Shown here in pieces: positions 1-8,897 of a stretch of 64,000 bases of DNA; within the stretch, counting starts at the first letter, position 1; the number at the start of each line of letters is the position of its first letter. The notes beneath the pieces are model-generated. The model was not told the origin of the DNA. It did no database searches and worked only from the letters and a program-made list of their open reading frames with translations. This DNA is from an uncultured Alkalilimnicola sp. Its GTDB lineage: Bacteria > Pseudomonadota > Gammaproteobacteria > Nitrococcales > AK92. The stretch lies in the NCBI GenBank assembly GCA_937951875.1, contig CALGAN010000016.1, positions 62,001-126,000 of the forward strand, in the 5' to 3' direction. Made by a program: the position numbers and the translations under genes.

Positions 1-645
1 TACAAACGTTATCGTAACCGGCACGGAAGCGGCTGGGTGCTGCGTGATATTAACTTTACGGTGCCGCGCGGGATAAGCGTGGGTTTGGTGGGGCGCAACG
101 GGGCAGGAAAATCCACGCTGTTGCGCCTGATTGGAGGTATGGACCATCCAGATCGAGGAGAAATCATACGAAAGTGCCGGGTGTCCTGGCCGATTGGACT
201 GGCGGGTGGCTTTCAAGGTTCTATGACGGGGCGGCAAAACGTCAAGTTTGTGGCTCGCATCCATGGGAATGACAGTTTTATTGACGATGTCATTCGCAAG
301 GTTGAAGAATTCGCGGAGCTTGGGCCAGCCTTTGATGAACCCGTCAAGACATACTCAAGCGGGATGAGAAGCCGCTTGGCATTTGGCTTGTCCCTGGCCT
401 TCGACTTCGATCTATATATTTCTGATGAGGCAACGGCTGTCGGGGACAAATCGTTCAAGGAAAAAGCTACCCAGGCGTTCAAAGAAAAAGTCGGCAAGGC
501 AGGTCTCATAATTGTTTCCCATAGCGAGGGGATCCTTAAAGAGCTGTGCCAAGCCGGAATATGGCTCGATCAAGGACAGGCTTATTGGTTCGACGATATC
601 CAAGACGCCATTGCCGCCTATCATGAGAGTATTCGGCGGTCGTGA
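1..645 (+). CDS. kpsT: Capsule polysaccharide ABC exporter ATPase KpsT (5' end cut by window)
   Basis: This is the ATP-binding subunit of the inner-membrane exporter that moves lipid-linked capsular polysaccharide to the periplasm; its permease partner KpsM is not in the window. The reading frame is open from base 1, so the true start lies upstream; the GTG at 37 is internal to the family alignment. Walker A (GRNGAGKST) is at bases 91-117, the signature YSSGMRSRL near 352, and a Walker B-like LYISDEAT near 410. The stretch SWPIGLAGGFQGSMTGRQNV is strongly typical of KpsT/Wzt-type capsule ATPases. The stop overlaps the kpsE start by four bases, so the two are translationally coupled. Only about a dozen N-terminal residues seem to be missing inside the visible part. 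Confidence 0.93.
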   Translation, partial: YKRYRNRHGSGWVLRDINFTVPRGISVGLVGRNGAGKSTLLRLIGGMDHPDRGEIIRKCRVSWPIGLAGGFQGSMTGRQNVKFVARIHGNDSFIDDVIRKVEEFAELGPAFDEPVKTYSSGMRSRLAFGLSLAFDFDLYISDEATAVGDKSFKEKATQAFKEKVGKAGLIIVSHSEGILKELCQAGIWLDQGQAYWFDDIQDAIAAYHESIRRS

Positions 646-1724
646 AAGATAAGTTTAAAAGACATCCTTATTGGTTTTTGGTGCTCCTTGCATTCTTTGC
701 GGGCTGCTATTACTGGTCTTTTTGGGCGACAGATCGCTATGTCTCTGAAGCTACAGTTGTTCTTCAAGGGGTTAATATAGGGCCGCCAACGTTGAATTTT
801 ACATCGATCTTGACAGGTGGCGGCTCGCACGACTTGCTCATGCTGCGAGAGCACATGCTGTCGGTCGATATGCTGAAGAAGCTGGACGCTGAGCTAGATC
901 TCAGAGCGCACTTTTCTGATCGTCAAATTGACGTTTTTTCTCGGCTGCGAGCGCCAGATGTTCCGATAGAGGATTTTCATCGTTACTACCTCACTCGTGT
1001 TTCCGTGAAATTAGATGAGTATGCGCAAGTGCTGCGCATCCGAAGTGAGGCTTTTGATCCGCAAACCGCACAACGTATCGCCCTATTGCTTCTGCGCGAA
1101 GGAGAGGCGCATATCAACGCATTAGGGCAACGTTTAGCCGCAGAGCAAGTGAGATTCATTGAAAGGCAAGTACAAGAGCTGAACGAACGTGTCCGCCAAG
1201 CCCAAGAGGCTGTCCTGGCGTATCAAAACGAGCACGGTTTGGTGTCGCCTACGGGTACCGTACAGGGATTGAGCGCGATAGTGGCAAGTCTAGAAGGCGA
1301 ACTCGCAAAGCTAAGCGCTCGCCGGCAAGCACTGGCAGCGTCTCATAGTTCGCAATCCCCGGAGATGATTCGGCTAGATGCAGAGATCCAAGCGCTCAAG
1401 AACCAGATTAGACGCGAACAAGCGCGTTTGGCTGACGGTTCTGGGCAAGCTTTAAACCGAGTAACGGCGGAATTCGAAGCGCTGCGTATGCAGTTGGAGT
1501 TCGCTCTGGAAATGTACTCCACAGCGCGGGCAGCTTTAGAAAGTACACGGGTAGAAGCGGCGCGAACTCTGAAGCAGGTTTCGATACTGCAGAATCCAAC
1601 GTATCCGGAGTACCCCACGGAACCAAGGCGGCTATATAACATTGCCGTTTTTACCTTGCTTCTCTGCCTCGGCGGAATAATAGCGCATCTCATCGCTGCA
1701 ATAATCCGCGATCATTATGACTAG
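642..1724 (+). CDS. kpsE: Capsule export inner-membrane protein KpsE (polysaccharide co-polymerase family)
   Basis: KpsE bridges the KpsMT exporter in the inner membrane and the outer-membrane KpsD channel. The 360-residue protein has the family layout: a short cytoplasmic N terminus, one membrane helix at about residues 10-28, a long periplasmic part with a predicted coiled coil at about 165-300 (heptads rich in Leu, Glu, Gln and Arg), and a second membrane helix at about 331-352. A proline-rich YPEYPTEPRR segment precedes the second helix, as in Wzz/KpsE proteins. The start is GTG overlapping the kpsT stop. Length is close to the usual 370-390 residues. It is the last standard kps gene before the variable capsule block. 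Confidence 0.9.
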   Translation: MKDKFKRHPYWFLVLLAFFAGCYYWSFWATDRYVSEATVVLQGVNIGPPTLNFTSILTGGGSHDLLMLREHMLSVDMLKKLDAELDLRAHFSDRQIDVFSRLRAPDVPIEDFHRYYLTRVSVKLDEYAQVLRIRSEAFDPQTAQRIALLLLREGEAHINALGQRLAAEQVRFIERQVQELNERVRQAQEAVLAYQNEHGLVSPTGTVQGLSAIVASLEGELAKLSARRQALAASHSSQSPEMIRLDAEIQALKNQIRREQARLADGSGQALNRVTAEFEALRMQLEFALEMYSTARAALESTRVEAARTLKQVSILQNPTYPEYPTEPRRLYNIAVFTLLLCLGGIIAHLIAAIIRDHYD

Positions 1725-1914
1725 TTAAGTCCAAGTGTGCGATAAAGATGTCCGAAGTGTAACCCCGATCCAAAGAGCCGGTGGCAATAAGTGGCATGAA
1801 TACAGCGCGAGGCTTGGTAAGAGGTGACTGGAGCGATCCAAGAAAGAGAGTTCAGTTTGCTTCTTGCCGAAACTTTACCGTTCATTGTCGTTTGACGGCG
1901 TAGGATTTTCTTCT

Positions 1915-2529
1915 ATGGATGATAGGAATGCCACCGCTTCTGTTAAGAAAGCCAGCGGCGACGCCTCCAACTCCGCAGACATATACGCGAAGATTGGTCT
2001 GTTGGAAGCAGAGAACATGCTGCTAAAACGAGAGCTGGAAGAGAAGGAGTTGCAGCTTGCAGATCGCTTCCGAGAGTTGGCGATGCTCACAAAGATGCTG
2101 GAAGAAAGAAAAGGAAATGAGAGTCTTGCTCCCACGGCCGGACGCAGCCTGCCTCAATGCCCTTTTTTACGGATTAAAGCAAAATTTTCGCGAGGTTTAA
2201 CGCGAGTGTTCAATTTCCTGCCGCCGCTTAGACGTAAAAAGCTCATCTTGGAAAAGCAGGTAGACTTGATAAGACAGTCCGGTTACTTCGATGAAGCCTG
2301 GTACCTGTCTAGGTTCCCTGATGTGGCGGAAAAGAATATAGATCCGATTGCCCACTATCTCAAGTACGGCGCGAAAGAAGGCAGGGATCCTAGTCCAATT
2401 TTTAGTACCGTAGATTATCTAACTTTAAATCCTGACGTAAAAGAAGCGAAAATAAATCCCCTCCTGCATTATGTGTTGCATGGTCGGGCCGAGGGGCGAG
2501 GCATTAGGATAACGGCAATAAATAGGTAA
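1915..2529 (+). CDS. Orphan coiled-coil protein with WY/YPDV repeats, no enzymatic domain
   Basis: I do not recognise an enzyme here. The ATG at 1915 is chosen because AGGA lies nine bases upstream; a TTG at 1864 in the same frame would add 17 residues. The N-terminal third contains a charged heptad stretch (LLEAENMLLKRELEEKELQL) that should form a coiled coil. The C-terminal 80 residues carry one long repeat unit (FDEAWYLSRFPDV, then HYLKYGAKEGRDPSP) and one half unit (YLTLNPDV, then HYVLHGRAEGR). The same pair of units opens the next gene, which is in the same reading frame, with only TAA plus four sense codons between the two ORFs. It may be a scaffold for the capsule glycosyltransferases or the severed N terminus of the downstream protein. 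Confidence 0.6.
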   Translation: MDDRNATASVKKASGDASNSADIYAKIGLLEAENMLLKRELEEKELQLADRFRELAMLTKMLEERKGNESLAPTAGRSLPQCPFLRIKAKFSRGLTRVFNFLPPLRRKKLILEKQVDLIRQSGYFDEAWYLSRFPDVAEKNIDPIAHYLKYGAKEGRDPSPIFSTVDYLTLNPDVKEAKINPLLHYVLHGRAEGRGIRITAINR

Positions 2530-2820
2530 CGTTCGGAGCGGGTGCGGGTAATGCATACACAGGGTGAGTTGGATATCGTGCAGAGCAGTGCGTATTTTGA
2601 TGCGCACTGGTATTCGCAAAAGTATCCTGATGTATTGCAGAGCGGTTTGCATCCTTTCGATCATTATCTGCGTTACGGCGCGCTTCTCGAAAGAGATCCG
2701 AGTCCGCTTTTTTGTACAAGGTTCTACCTTGAAGCATATCCGGATGTTGCAAAAAGCGGCATGAACCCTTTGGTGCATTACGTTTTGTATGGCCGAGATG
2801 AGGGAAGAGTACCGCATCCA
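2278..2820 (+). repeat. Two tandem WY/YPDV repeat pairs spanning a stop codon
   Basis: Coding repeats. Pair one is at 2278-2508 in the coiled-coil protein and pair two at 2584-2820 in the following glycosyltransferase. Each pair has a long unit (WYxxxxPDV, HYLxYGAxxxRDPSPxF) followed by a shorter unit (YLxxxPDV, NPLxHYVLxGRxEGR). The order and spacing are the same in both, which suggests a tandem duplication of about 300 bases. The TAA at 2527-2529 lies between the pairs. Confidence 0.7.
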
Positions 2821-4530
2821 ACGGTGCACCAAGGGAGGAGCGCACGCCGTAAAATGCTTGATGCTATAGATGAGGCCATTGCGAAACTCTGGGGTGGCTT
2901 TTCTGAGCTAGCGCTGTCGATCTTAGAAAGATATGTACATTCCCCGCCGGGATTTGACCGCCTTAGGGCGTGCGCCGCGGTCGCCTCATGGAAGTATGTT
3001 CATGGGGACGTACCAGCTGCCCTCGAGCTGCTTGTCAAGGGAATGGAAGGAGTCGAACGGTGGCGTCGCCGTGAAGCCGTGATGCTGAGCAAATGTTACG
3101 CGCGGCTTGCCGATTTTGATGCGATACGGGATCTGCTTCGCGACAAGGACATTCGGGCTTTAATGGGGCCTCTCTTGCCGTACGTGGAGGCCAATAGTCT
3201 AGCTGGGCACTCCATCTTCGATCGCGCGCGTCTCAACGCTATTAACCGGTTGTTTATCGAAAAGGGGCTCGCTCCGCTCCAAAAGCGCAGAGCAGAAGAC
3301 GAGTTGAGCATCGGCAACATCGCGGCAAATGCGGTGTGTGGCAGCTCAATACAACCCAAGATATCAATCATAGTTCCTGTCTATAATGCGGAAGACAGTA
3401 TAGCGATCGCGCTAGACGGTTTGCTGAATCAGACGTGGCGAAATATCGAAGTTATAGTTGTAGATGATGCGAGTACGGATCGCACCGCGGATGTCGTTTT
3501 GGAGTATGCCAAGAAACACCGCTGTATAAAGTTTTATAGAAACACAAAGAATCAAGGTGCGTACGTTGCAAGAAACAGAGGATTTGAATTGAGCACAGGC
3601 CAATTCGTTACCGTGCACGACGGTGATGATTGGTCCCACCCTCAAAAGTTAGAGCTGCAGATGGCCGCGCTCGCCTCGAACCCGGAAGCGAAATGCTCGG
3701 TTTCTTTTTGGGTTCGTGTGCTTCCCCGTCTAATATTTTTGGGGCCATGGCAGTTGAGTGATGGTTTTATAGAAAAGAATCACTCCTCCGCATTGATGCA
3801 TAGGGACATCGTGCAGAAGCTAGGTGGATGGGATTCTGTTAACGTGGGGGCGGATACCGAATTTTTATGGCGCCTTGAGGCGGTGTACGGCAAGGATGCG
3901 ATTGTCGATGTTTTGCCCGATGTCCCACTGTCGTTTGCGCTTGTTTCCGAAAGCTCGCTGACACGAACCAGTGCGACGCATGTCAAAACAATCCATTATG
4001 GACTTAGATGGCATTATCGGGATGCAGCGCAATGGTGGCACCGACATTCAATAGATAAGAGAATGCATCGCATAAGCGAGCAACTGCCGTTTCCAGTTCC
4101 TATTGGAAACACAAATAACGCTACGAAGGCGTTTGACCGGCTGTATGTGGCCGATTTTTCGCTGCAGAGCAATGAAGTGGATCAGGCGTTGCACTTGATT
4201 GATCAATATGAAAGATCGGGCGGCGACAGGAAAGCGCTGATTCACTGGCCTAGCGCAGAAGGCAGGCATTCTGGGCTAGATGATCGGATCTATGTAATCT
4301 GTATTAAATACGGAATTTCAATTGTGAACCCGGGCGAGTCCGTGAAGGCCAGTAGTATACATTTGATAGGGGATCGAGCGTTTAAACACGTCCCGGACAA
4401 TATGCCGGTCGTAGTGGGCGGGGCTCCTGTCTATTGGCACAAGAATGAAGATGAGGTGCTCGGCCCGCGGTTCTGTGCAGATGTATGGGCCCGAATCTCG
4501 ACATGGAAAGAGGAGGAAGTCGAGATCTGA
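2542..4530 (+). CDS. Glycosyltransferase family 2 with N-terminal WY/YPDV repeats
   Basis: Probable capsule glycosyltransferase of 662 residues. Residues 15-95 are the WY/YPDV repeat pair shared with the upstream protein. Residues 100-260 are helical and TPR-like in appearance. A GT2 (GT-A fold) domain runs from about 272 (KISIIVPVYNAED) through VDDASTD near 309 and the metal-binding HDGDD near 360 to about 510. A C-terminal domain of about 120 residues has no function I can name. The start is GTG at 2542 or ATG at 2551; neither has a strong ribosome-binding site, which fits either coupling to the upstream ORF or an originally longer protein. Donor and acceptor sugars cannot be read from sequence. 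Confidence 0.82.
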   Translation: MRVMHTQGELDIVQSSAYFDAHWYSQKYPDVLQSGLHPFDHYLRYGALLERDPSPLFCTRFYLEAYPDVAKSGMNPLVHYVLYGRDEGRVPHPTVHQGRSARRKMLDAIDEAIAKLWGGFSELALSILERYVHSPPGFDRLRACAAVASWKYVHGDVPAALELLVKGMEGVERWRRREAVMLSKCYARLADFDAIRDLLRDKDIRALMGPLLPYVEANSLAGHSIFDRARLNAINRLFIEKGLAPLQKRRAEDELSIGNIAANAVCGSSIQPKISIIVPVYNAEDSIAIALDGLLNQTWRNIEVIVVDDASTDRTADVVLEYAKKHRCIKFYRNTKNQGAYVARNRGFELSTGQFVTVHDGDDWSHPQKLELQMAALASNPEAKCSVSFWVRVLPRLIFLGPWQLSDGFIEKNHSSALMHRDIVQKLGGWDSVNVGADTEFLWRLEAVYGKDAIVDVLPDVPLSFALVSESSLTRTSATHVKTIHYGLRWHYRDAAQWWHRHSIDKRMHRISEQLPFPVPIGNTNNATKAFDRLYVADFSLQSNEVDQALHLIDQYERSGGDRKALIHWPSAEGRHSGLDDRIYVICIKYGISIVNPGESVKASSIHLIGDRAFKHVPDNMPVVVGGAPVYWHKNEDEVLGPRFCADVWARISTWKEEEVEI

Positions 4531-5012
4531 GAATTGTTTCCATCTCCAGCGAAGTGTAACTAAGGGGGCCCATCGGCCGTTGAATGTATCTCCTGGGTCT
4601 ACTTAAAGCCTTAATGAACGTCAGCTCCTAGGTGCCCTTGTTTGAAAAGACTGAGTGCAATAACCGTGAGAAGGTTATGTGGTTTAAAGATTGGACCCAT
4701 AGGAGTACGGCCACGTGCGGCACGTTCATATTGATGGCGCCATCGGAAGCTCAGGAGCTGGTGTAACTTTTACGCGCTTTATTGTTGAGTTTTTTGGCTG
4801 CGTGAGCGTGCTGACAGCTATGGTTCTATGCCGAGCTGTTAACTCCACAGTGAACTTAACGGCAGTCGGTGGAAGAACCGCTCTAGCTGGGGGACCAATT
4901 CTGAGCGGCAGTTTGCGATTCTTAGTCATGAGATCTTTTGTTTGCGCAGAATAGTTTAGAGTTTCTGGCTATTCAGCGAAATCAGTTATATAATTTTAGT
5001 TTGGGGCTGCTA
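4531..5012 (+). other. 482-base stretch without a recognisable gene
   Basis: No reading frame here has recognisable content. An open frame at 4715-4954 (79 codons, GTG start) lacks a clear ribosome-binding site and resembles nothing I know. A small hairpin is possible at 4660-4678 (arms ATAACC and GGTTAT, seven-base loop), without a T run. The stretch probably holds the promoter or leader of the next gene, but no convincing -35/-10 pair was found. Confidence 0.5.
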
Positions 5013-6875
5013 ATGTTTAATTCAGTTTACAAAAATGTTGATAGGAGTGAGGGGGCGGTCCTAATTAGCTTCTTTGGTGGCGACGAGTATTATTATAGAG
5101 CCGCCGATAGGCTTGCATCTCAGTGCCGGAAATGGGGGGTCTCCCACGATATCTGTGAGTATGTGCCTGGCCCCAAAGAGGGGTGGAAGGAAGTTTGCAA
5201 AAAGAAAGTTGAGTTCTACGCTGCGAAGCTGCGTGAGCATCAGCGTGCGGTGCTATGGGTTGACGTTGATGCACAAATTATCGGCGACCCGCGGTCTGTC
5301 ATGAATTCTTCCGCGGATATCGCTGCGTTTCTAAGAAATTTTAAGTATTTCATCGGCTTCGATCCGATGCAATACGCTAGACTCTTTCACCCTGGATATC
5401 TATTTTTCGCTTACAACGAGCGAACGCTCGACTTTATGGCGAAGCTGGAAGAAGCGGTGGCTAAGTCGCCAGAGGGGGCGACAGACGACTACGTGTTTCA
5501 CGAAGTTCTGCGGGAGTATGAAGGTCATCTGCGCTTCGAGCTCCTGCCGCCCCACTTCATGGTCACCAGTAACGAGTCCGAGCTCCGCGGCAAGGCAATA
5601 TTTCAGCATGCTGATAGTGGTAATGTTCAAGAGCACTTGGGAACGGCCGTTCAGCATGAGGTAGGCGTGCTTGCGGTCGCGCGCCAGACACGCGTTCTGA
5701 GAGCCGCAGCGCATGATGCCATAAAGGAAGGAGCTTTAGGTGACGCGGCGGTTTTCCTGCGCCGTATTCGTCGCGTGGATCCTGAGGACAGAGATTCGCT
5801 GCTGAAGATACTTTCGATTTATGCGCGTCTGGGTAATGAGAAAAAGTATCGCTATCACCTGGAAAAAGCCAAAAAGATACCGGAAGTCCGTAGCGCCGCT
5901 CTCCGTGCAGACATCGAAAGGCGGCTGCTTGCTAAGGACTACGTAGGCGCGGAGAGAACGGCGGCGCTTCTGAAGAAGGACGGCAAAAAGGAGGACATCG
6001 GCTTTATAGAAAGCCGAATGTTCAGATATGGCTTGGACCGCCGTGCGGAAGAGGCGGGCATCCCAGATGAGGCGCGAGTACCCTTATGGTGGTGGGAGCA
6101 GCCGTACCCTGGCAACCTGGGAGATATTGTCAATCCGTATATTATTGAGAAGATTACTGGTGTTCCGCCGAAGTTTTCGACGAAATCGCCGCGGGTTCTA
6201 GCAATTGGTTCGATTATAAAGTTCGCAAAAGACAGAGACAGTATATGGGGGGCAGGGGCTCCGTCGGACGTGACGCCTATCAACAAGAATGCAAAATATT
6301 GCGCCGTGCGCGGTCCCTTGACAAGGAAGCTGGTTTTGGACGCTGGCGTTGATTGTCCGGAAGTTTATGGGGATCCGGCGTGGCTACTGCCGTTGATATA
6401 TCAGCCGCCAGTTTTGCGCAAAACACACAGGCTTGGTGTAATCAGGCATTGGGTTCATAGCAAAGTGGATCTAAAGCTTGATGATGATGTCCGCGATATC
6501 TCCATCATACGCTGTGGGTATAAGCAGATCGAACAGTTTATTGATGAGCTGTTGTCATGCGAAGCGGTGCTATCGACATCGCTTCATGGCGTTATTATCG
6601 CAAATGCGTACGGGGTGCCGGCAAAGCTTTGCACGGTAACCGACTCTGTGCGCCAAATCCATGGCGACGGAAGAAAGTTCGATGACTATTTCCTGTCTAT
6701 CGGAAAATCAGATGTTCAGCCGCTGGACTTGAGCGCGTTACCGAGAATCACCAGTAACATGGCCAAGCTGTGCGTCGACAATCCGATTAAACCTATAAAT
6801 GTTGCTGCGCTTTTGGACGCCGCGCCTTTCAAGGTCTTAGATAGCGTCAGAAAGGCGGCGCGAAAGCTGGGATAA
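5013..6875 (+). CDS. Fusion protein: nucleotide-sugar transferase-like domain plus polysaccharide pyruvyltransferase domain
   Basis: About 620 residues. The first 220 (VLISFFGGDEYYYRAADRL, with an acidic WVDVDAQI near residue 80) look like a GT-A-fold nucleotide-diphospho-sugar transferase. Residues 230-355 are helical and TPR-like. From about 360 (PGNLGDIVNPYII, WGAGAPSD, VRGPLTR, STSLHGVIIANAYG) the protein matches the polysaccharide pyruvyltransferase family (WcaK/CsaB type), which adds pyruvate ketals from phosphoenolpyruvate to sugars. I chose the ATG at 5013, preceded by GGGG; an in-frame TTG at 4938 would add 25 residues of poor character. The likely role is decorating the capsule repeat unit. 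Joining the two domains in one chain is uncommon as far as I know. Confidence 0.8.
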   Translation: MFNSVYKNVDRSEGAVLISFFGGDEYYYRAADRLASQCRKWGVSHDICEYVPGPKEGWKEVCKKKVEFYAAKLREHQRAVLWVDVDAQIIGDPRSVMNSSADIAAFLRNFKYFIGFDPMQYARLFHPGYLFFAYNERTLDFMAKLEEAVAKSPEGATDDYVFHEVLREYEGHLRFELLPPHFMVTSNESELRGKAIFQHADSGNVQEHLGTAVQHEVGVLAVARQTRVLRAAAHDAIKEGALGDAAVFLRRIRRVDPEDRDSLLKILSIYARLGNEKKYRYHLEKAKKIPEVRSAALRADIERRLLAKDYVGAERTAALLKKDGKKEDIGFIESRMFRYGLDRRAEEAGIPDEARVPLWWWEQPYPGNLGDIVNPYIIEKITGVPPKFSTKSPRVLAIGSIIKFAKDRDSIWGAGAPSDVTPINKNAKYCAVRGPLTRKLVLDAGVDCPEVYGDPAWLLPLIYQPPVLRKTHRLGVIRHWVHSKVDLKLDDDVRDISIIRCGYKQIEQFIDELLSCEAVLSTSLHGVIIANAYGVPAKLCTVTDSVRQIHGDGRKFDDYFLSIGKSDVQPLDLSALPRITSNMAKLCVDNPIKPINVAALLDAAPFKVLDSVRKAARKLG

Positions 6876-6898
6876 GCGTCGTTTGGAGGAGGCGTTCG

Positions 6899-7624
6899 GT
6901 GCGAAGGGACTCGGCTTATTCAGACTTGAAGATCGTATACGTGCGCGAGCGGTCCACTAACTGGTCGCGCAAGCGGCTGCGCACAGTGGTTGACCGAAAA
7001 ATCGAAGCCTCCTTTTTCTCAAAGATTGATTCGCGCCGCACAGCGCTATCAAGGCTCGCGCCCAAGAGGTTACCAGGTGTATATGACGGGGCCGCAAAGG
7101 GAGGGGAAGCGGCCCTGGCGACCATGGCTCGCTTTTCTATTCCGCCAGCGTACGGCCGCATTCTTTACGCGTTGGTCGAGGAGATCAAGCCTCGCTTAGT
7201 CGTAGAGGCGGGCGCGGGCTATGGAATATCTGGGATGTACATTGGATGTGCGCTGAGCGATGACCCTGATGCGTCATTCATTACCTTTGAGCCCGGAGAA
7301 TATGCTGCTATAGCGGAGGATTCGGTCTCTCAGGTCATTGATAACGCTTTCGTAATTCGCGACCGGTTTGAGCGTTTCTATCAGTACTTGGATGCGGACG
7401 CAGAGATTGGTTTTGCGTTCTTCGATGCTGTGCATGCCTATGGGGCGCTGCGCCGCGACACAAAGCTAATAAAAGGGTGGTTATCGCCGGGGGCAATGAT
7501 CGTTTTGGACGATGTAAATTACTCGGAAGAGACGCGAGCGGCTTGGTCTAAGATTGCGACAGACCGAGACGTGGATTTTTCGGCGCTGATCAATAAGCGG
7601 CTGGGCGTGATCGTTTATGCCTAA
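6899..7624 (+). CDS. Class I SAM-dependent methyltransferase
   Basis: A 241-residue protein whose C-terminal 160 residues carry a Rossmann methyltransferase core. Motif I is VVEAGAGYGIS (about residue 100), an acidic strand end follows (ITFEPGE), and motif IV-like FAFFDAVHAYG and IVLDDVNY sit further on, as in the Methyltransf_24 group. A very good GGAGGAGG ribosome-binding site precedes the GTG start. The last eight bases overlap the next glycosyltransferase gene, so the two are co-translated. In this context it may O-methylate a capsule sugar, although the substrate cannot be deduced. The N-terminal 60 residues are basic and unassigned. Confidence 0.8.
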   Translation: MRRDSAYSDLKIVYVRERSTNWSRKRLRTVVDRKIEASFFSKIDSRRTALSRLAPKRLPGVYDGAAKGGEAALATMARFSIPPAYGRILYALVEEIKPRLVVEAGAGYGISGMYIGCALSDDPDASFITFEPGEYAAIAEDSVSQVIDNAFVIRDRFERFYQYLDADAEIGFAFFDAVHAYGALRRDTKLIKGWLSPGAMIVLDDVNYSEETRAAWSKIATDRDVDFSALINKRLGVIVYA

Positions 7625-8897
7625 CATAAGTGTGCTTGTTCCGGTTTATAACGCGGAAGCATTGGTGGGGCAGGCTGTAAGGAATATTTTGTTGCAAACG
7701 TTGAGGCCAACTATCGTCGAGTTCCTTGACGATGGGTCGACAGATGGAACTTGGTCTTGCCTTATGGCGGAGGCTGAGACTCTAAAATCAGCAGGCGTTC
7801 AGGTCAAACTTCTGAGAAATGAGATTAATCGAGGAAGAGGCCAGTCTCGCAATATACTGCTGAAGAGTTCTTCTGCAGAAGTTGTTTCCTGGTATGACAT
7901 CGATGACTTGTGGGGGCCCGCCAAGCTTGAGGAACAGGCTGCAGCTTGGAGCAGCCTTAGCAAGGAGCTTCAAGCACGCACGATACTTTATTGTGATTAT
8001 CGGGTGTTTCACGGAAATGGAGATGTCATCGGGCGGAGCGTAAGCTTGCCCCCGCAAATCGACGTTCATCAGATGTTGGCTGTCAGTGGGGGATTCAGGA
8101 CGATACAACTGCAGACAACGTTCGGGGCAAGAGAGGCCTTTCTTATTGGGGGAGGCTTTCAGGAAGATTTGAATTATGGCGAGGATTTTGCGTTTGTTGT
8201 ATCGCACCTAAGCGCTGGTGGAGTTTTGCGCAAGTGCGAAGAGATGGGGGCGGAGAGTGTCTTTTACTTCCAAGATCTGAGCAAAGTCAACACGAGGGAA
8301 ATTTATTTTTCGCAAAAATTAGTTTGCGAAAGGTTCAAGGGCCAGTTTGACGCTTGCGGCGTAGATGTTGACGAGTATTTGTCTTATAAGAGGCTGCTCT
8401 ACAATTTTAACGCTTGCCTCGCTCAACGTGATTTTGAATCTGCAAAGGCAATAGTATTCGGTGCAGTTCATTGGCGGCGGAATAAGGCGGTCCGAGATTT
8501 GTTGCGGCGGCAGTTGGGTAGGTTGCGAGCTGCGCAGAGTAAACTGAAGGACCGTATCGCCTCGGAACCCGAGGAAGAGCAGAGCAAGGCGGCCAGTGAG
8601 GTGCGGCGTATCGTGTTGAGGGAACGAGAACCGTTTGGCTATGAAATATTTTTTAATAAGGACGAGGTTATTCCTAAAAAAATAGTTTTAGAGTGGCTAG
8701 ATGATAATCAAGACGTTCTAGAGGTGAAGCGTGCTAACAATGCTCAGGAAGAGATTTCTGTTAGCCAACTGGACGTCCTCAGGAATTATATTCGCGGAGC
8801 CAGAAGGCTCCGGGTCAAGTTGATTTGCTCTTCATCGTCTATTATGCGTACGTTTCGCGTTTTGCGTAATAGCGACGGTGTCATAGGATTGAAGTAG
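7617..8897 (+). CDS. Glycosyltransferase family 2
   Basis: A 426-residue probable capsule glycosyltransferase. The N terminus is a GT2 domain: ISVLVPVYNAE at residues 4-14, FLDDGSTDG near 36, RNILL near 78, and the metal-binding YDIDD near 94. After about residue 260 the sequence becomes helical and highly charged, and I do not recognise this part; it may mediate protein contacts. The start overlaps the methyltransferase stop by eight bases. The 3' third is strikingly AT-rich compared with genes beyond 16 kb. No WY/YPDV repeat is present. Confidence 0.85.
   Translation: MPNISVLVPVYNAEALVGQAVRNILLQTLRPTIVEFLDDGSTDGTWSCLMAEAETLKSAGVQVKLLRNEINRGRGQSRNILLKSSSAEVVSWYDIDDLWGPAKLEEQAAAWSSLSKELQARTILYCDYRVFHGNGDVIGRSVSLPPQIDVHQMLAVSGGFRTIQLQTTFGAREAFLIGGGFQEDLNYGEDFAFVVSHLSAGGVLRKCEEMGAESVFYFQDLSKVNTREIYFSQKLVCERFKGQFDACGVDVDEYLSYKRLLYNFNACLAQRDFESAKAIVFGAVHWRRNKAVRDLLRRQLGRLRAAQSKLKDRIASEPEEEQSKAASEVRRIVLREREPFGYEIFFNKDEVIPKKIVLEWLDDNQDVLEVKRANNAQEEISVSQLDVLRNYIRGARRLRVKLICSSSSIMRTFRVLRNSDGVIGLK

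Noticed and set aside
4733..4744. 12-base perfect palindrome GATGGCGCCATC
   Set aside because: About 15 palindromes of this length are expected by chance in 64 kb, and nothing else marks this one as an operator.
4715..4954. 79-codon frame in the gap before the pyruvyltransferase fusion
   Set aside because: GTG start without a convincing ribosome-binding site, no recognisable motif, and it runs into the next gene's upstream region.
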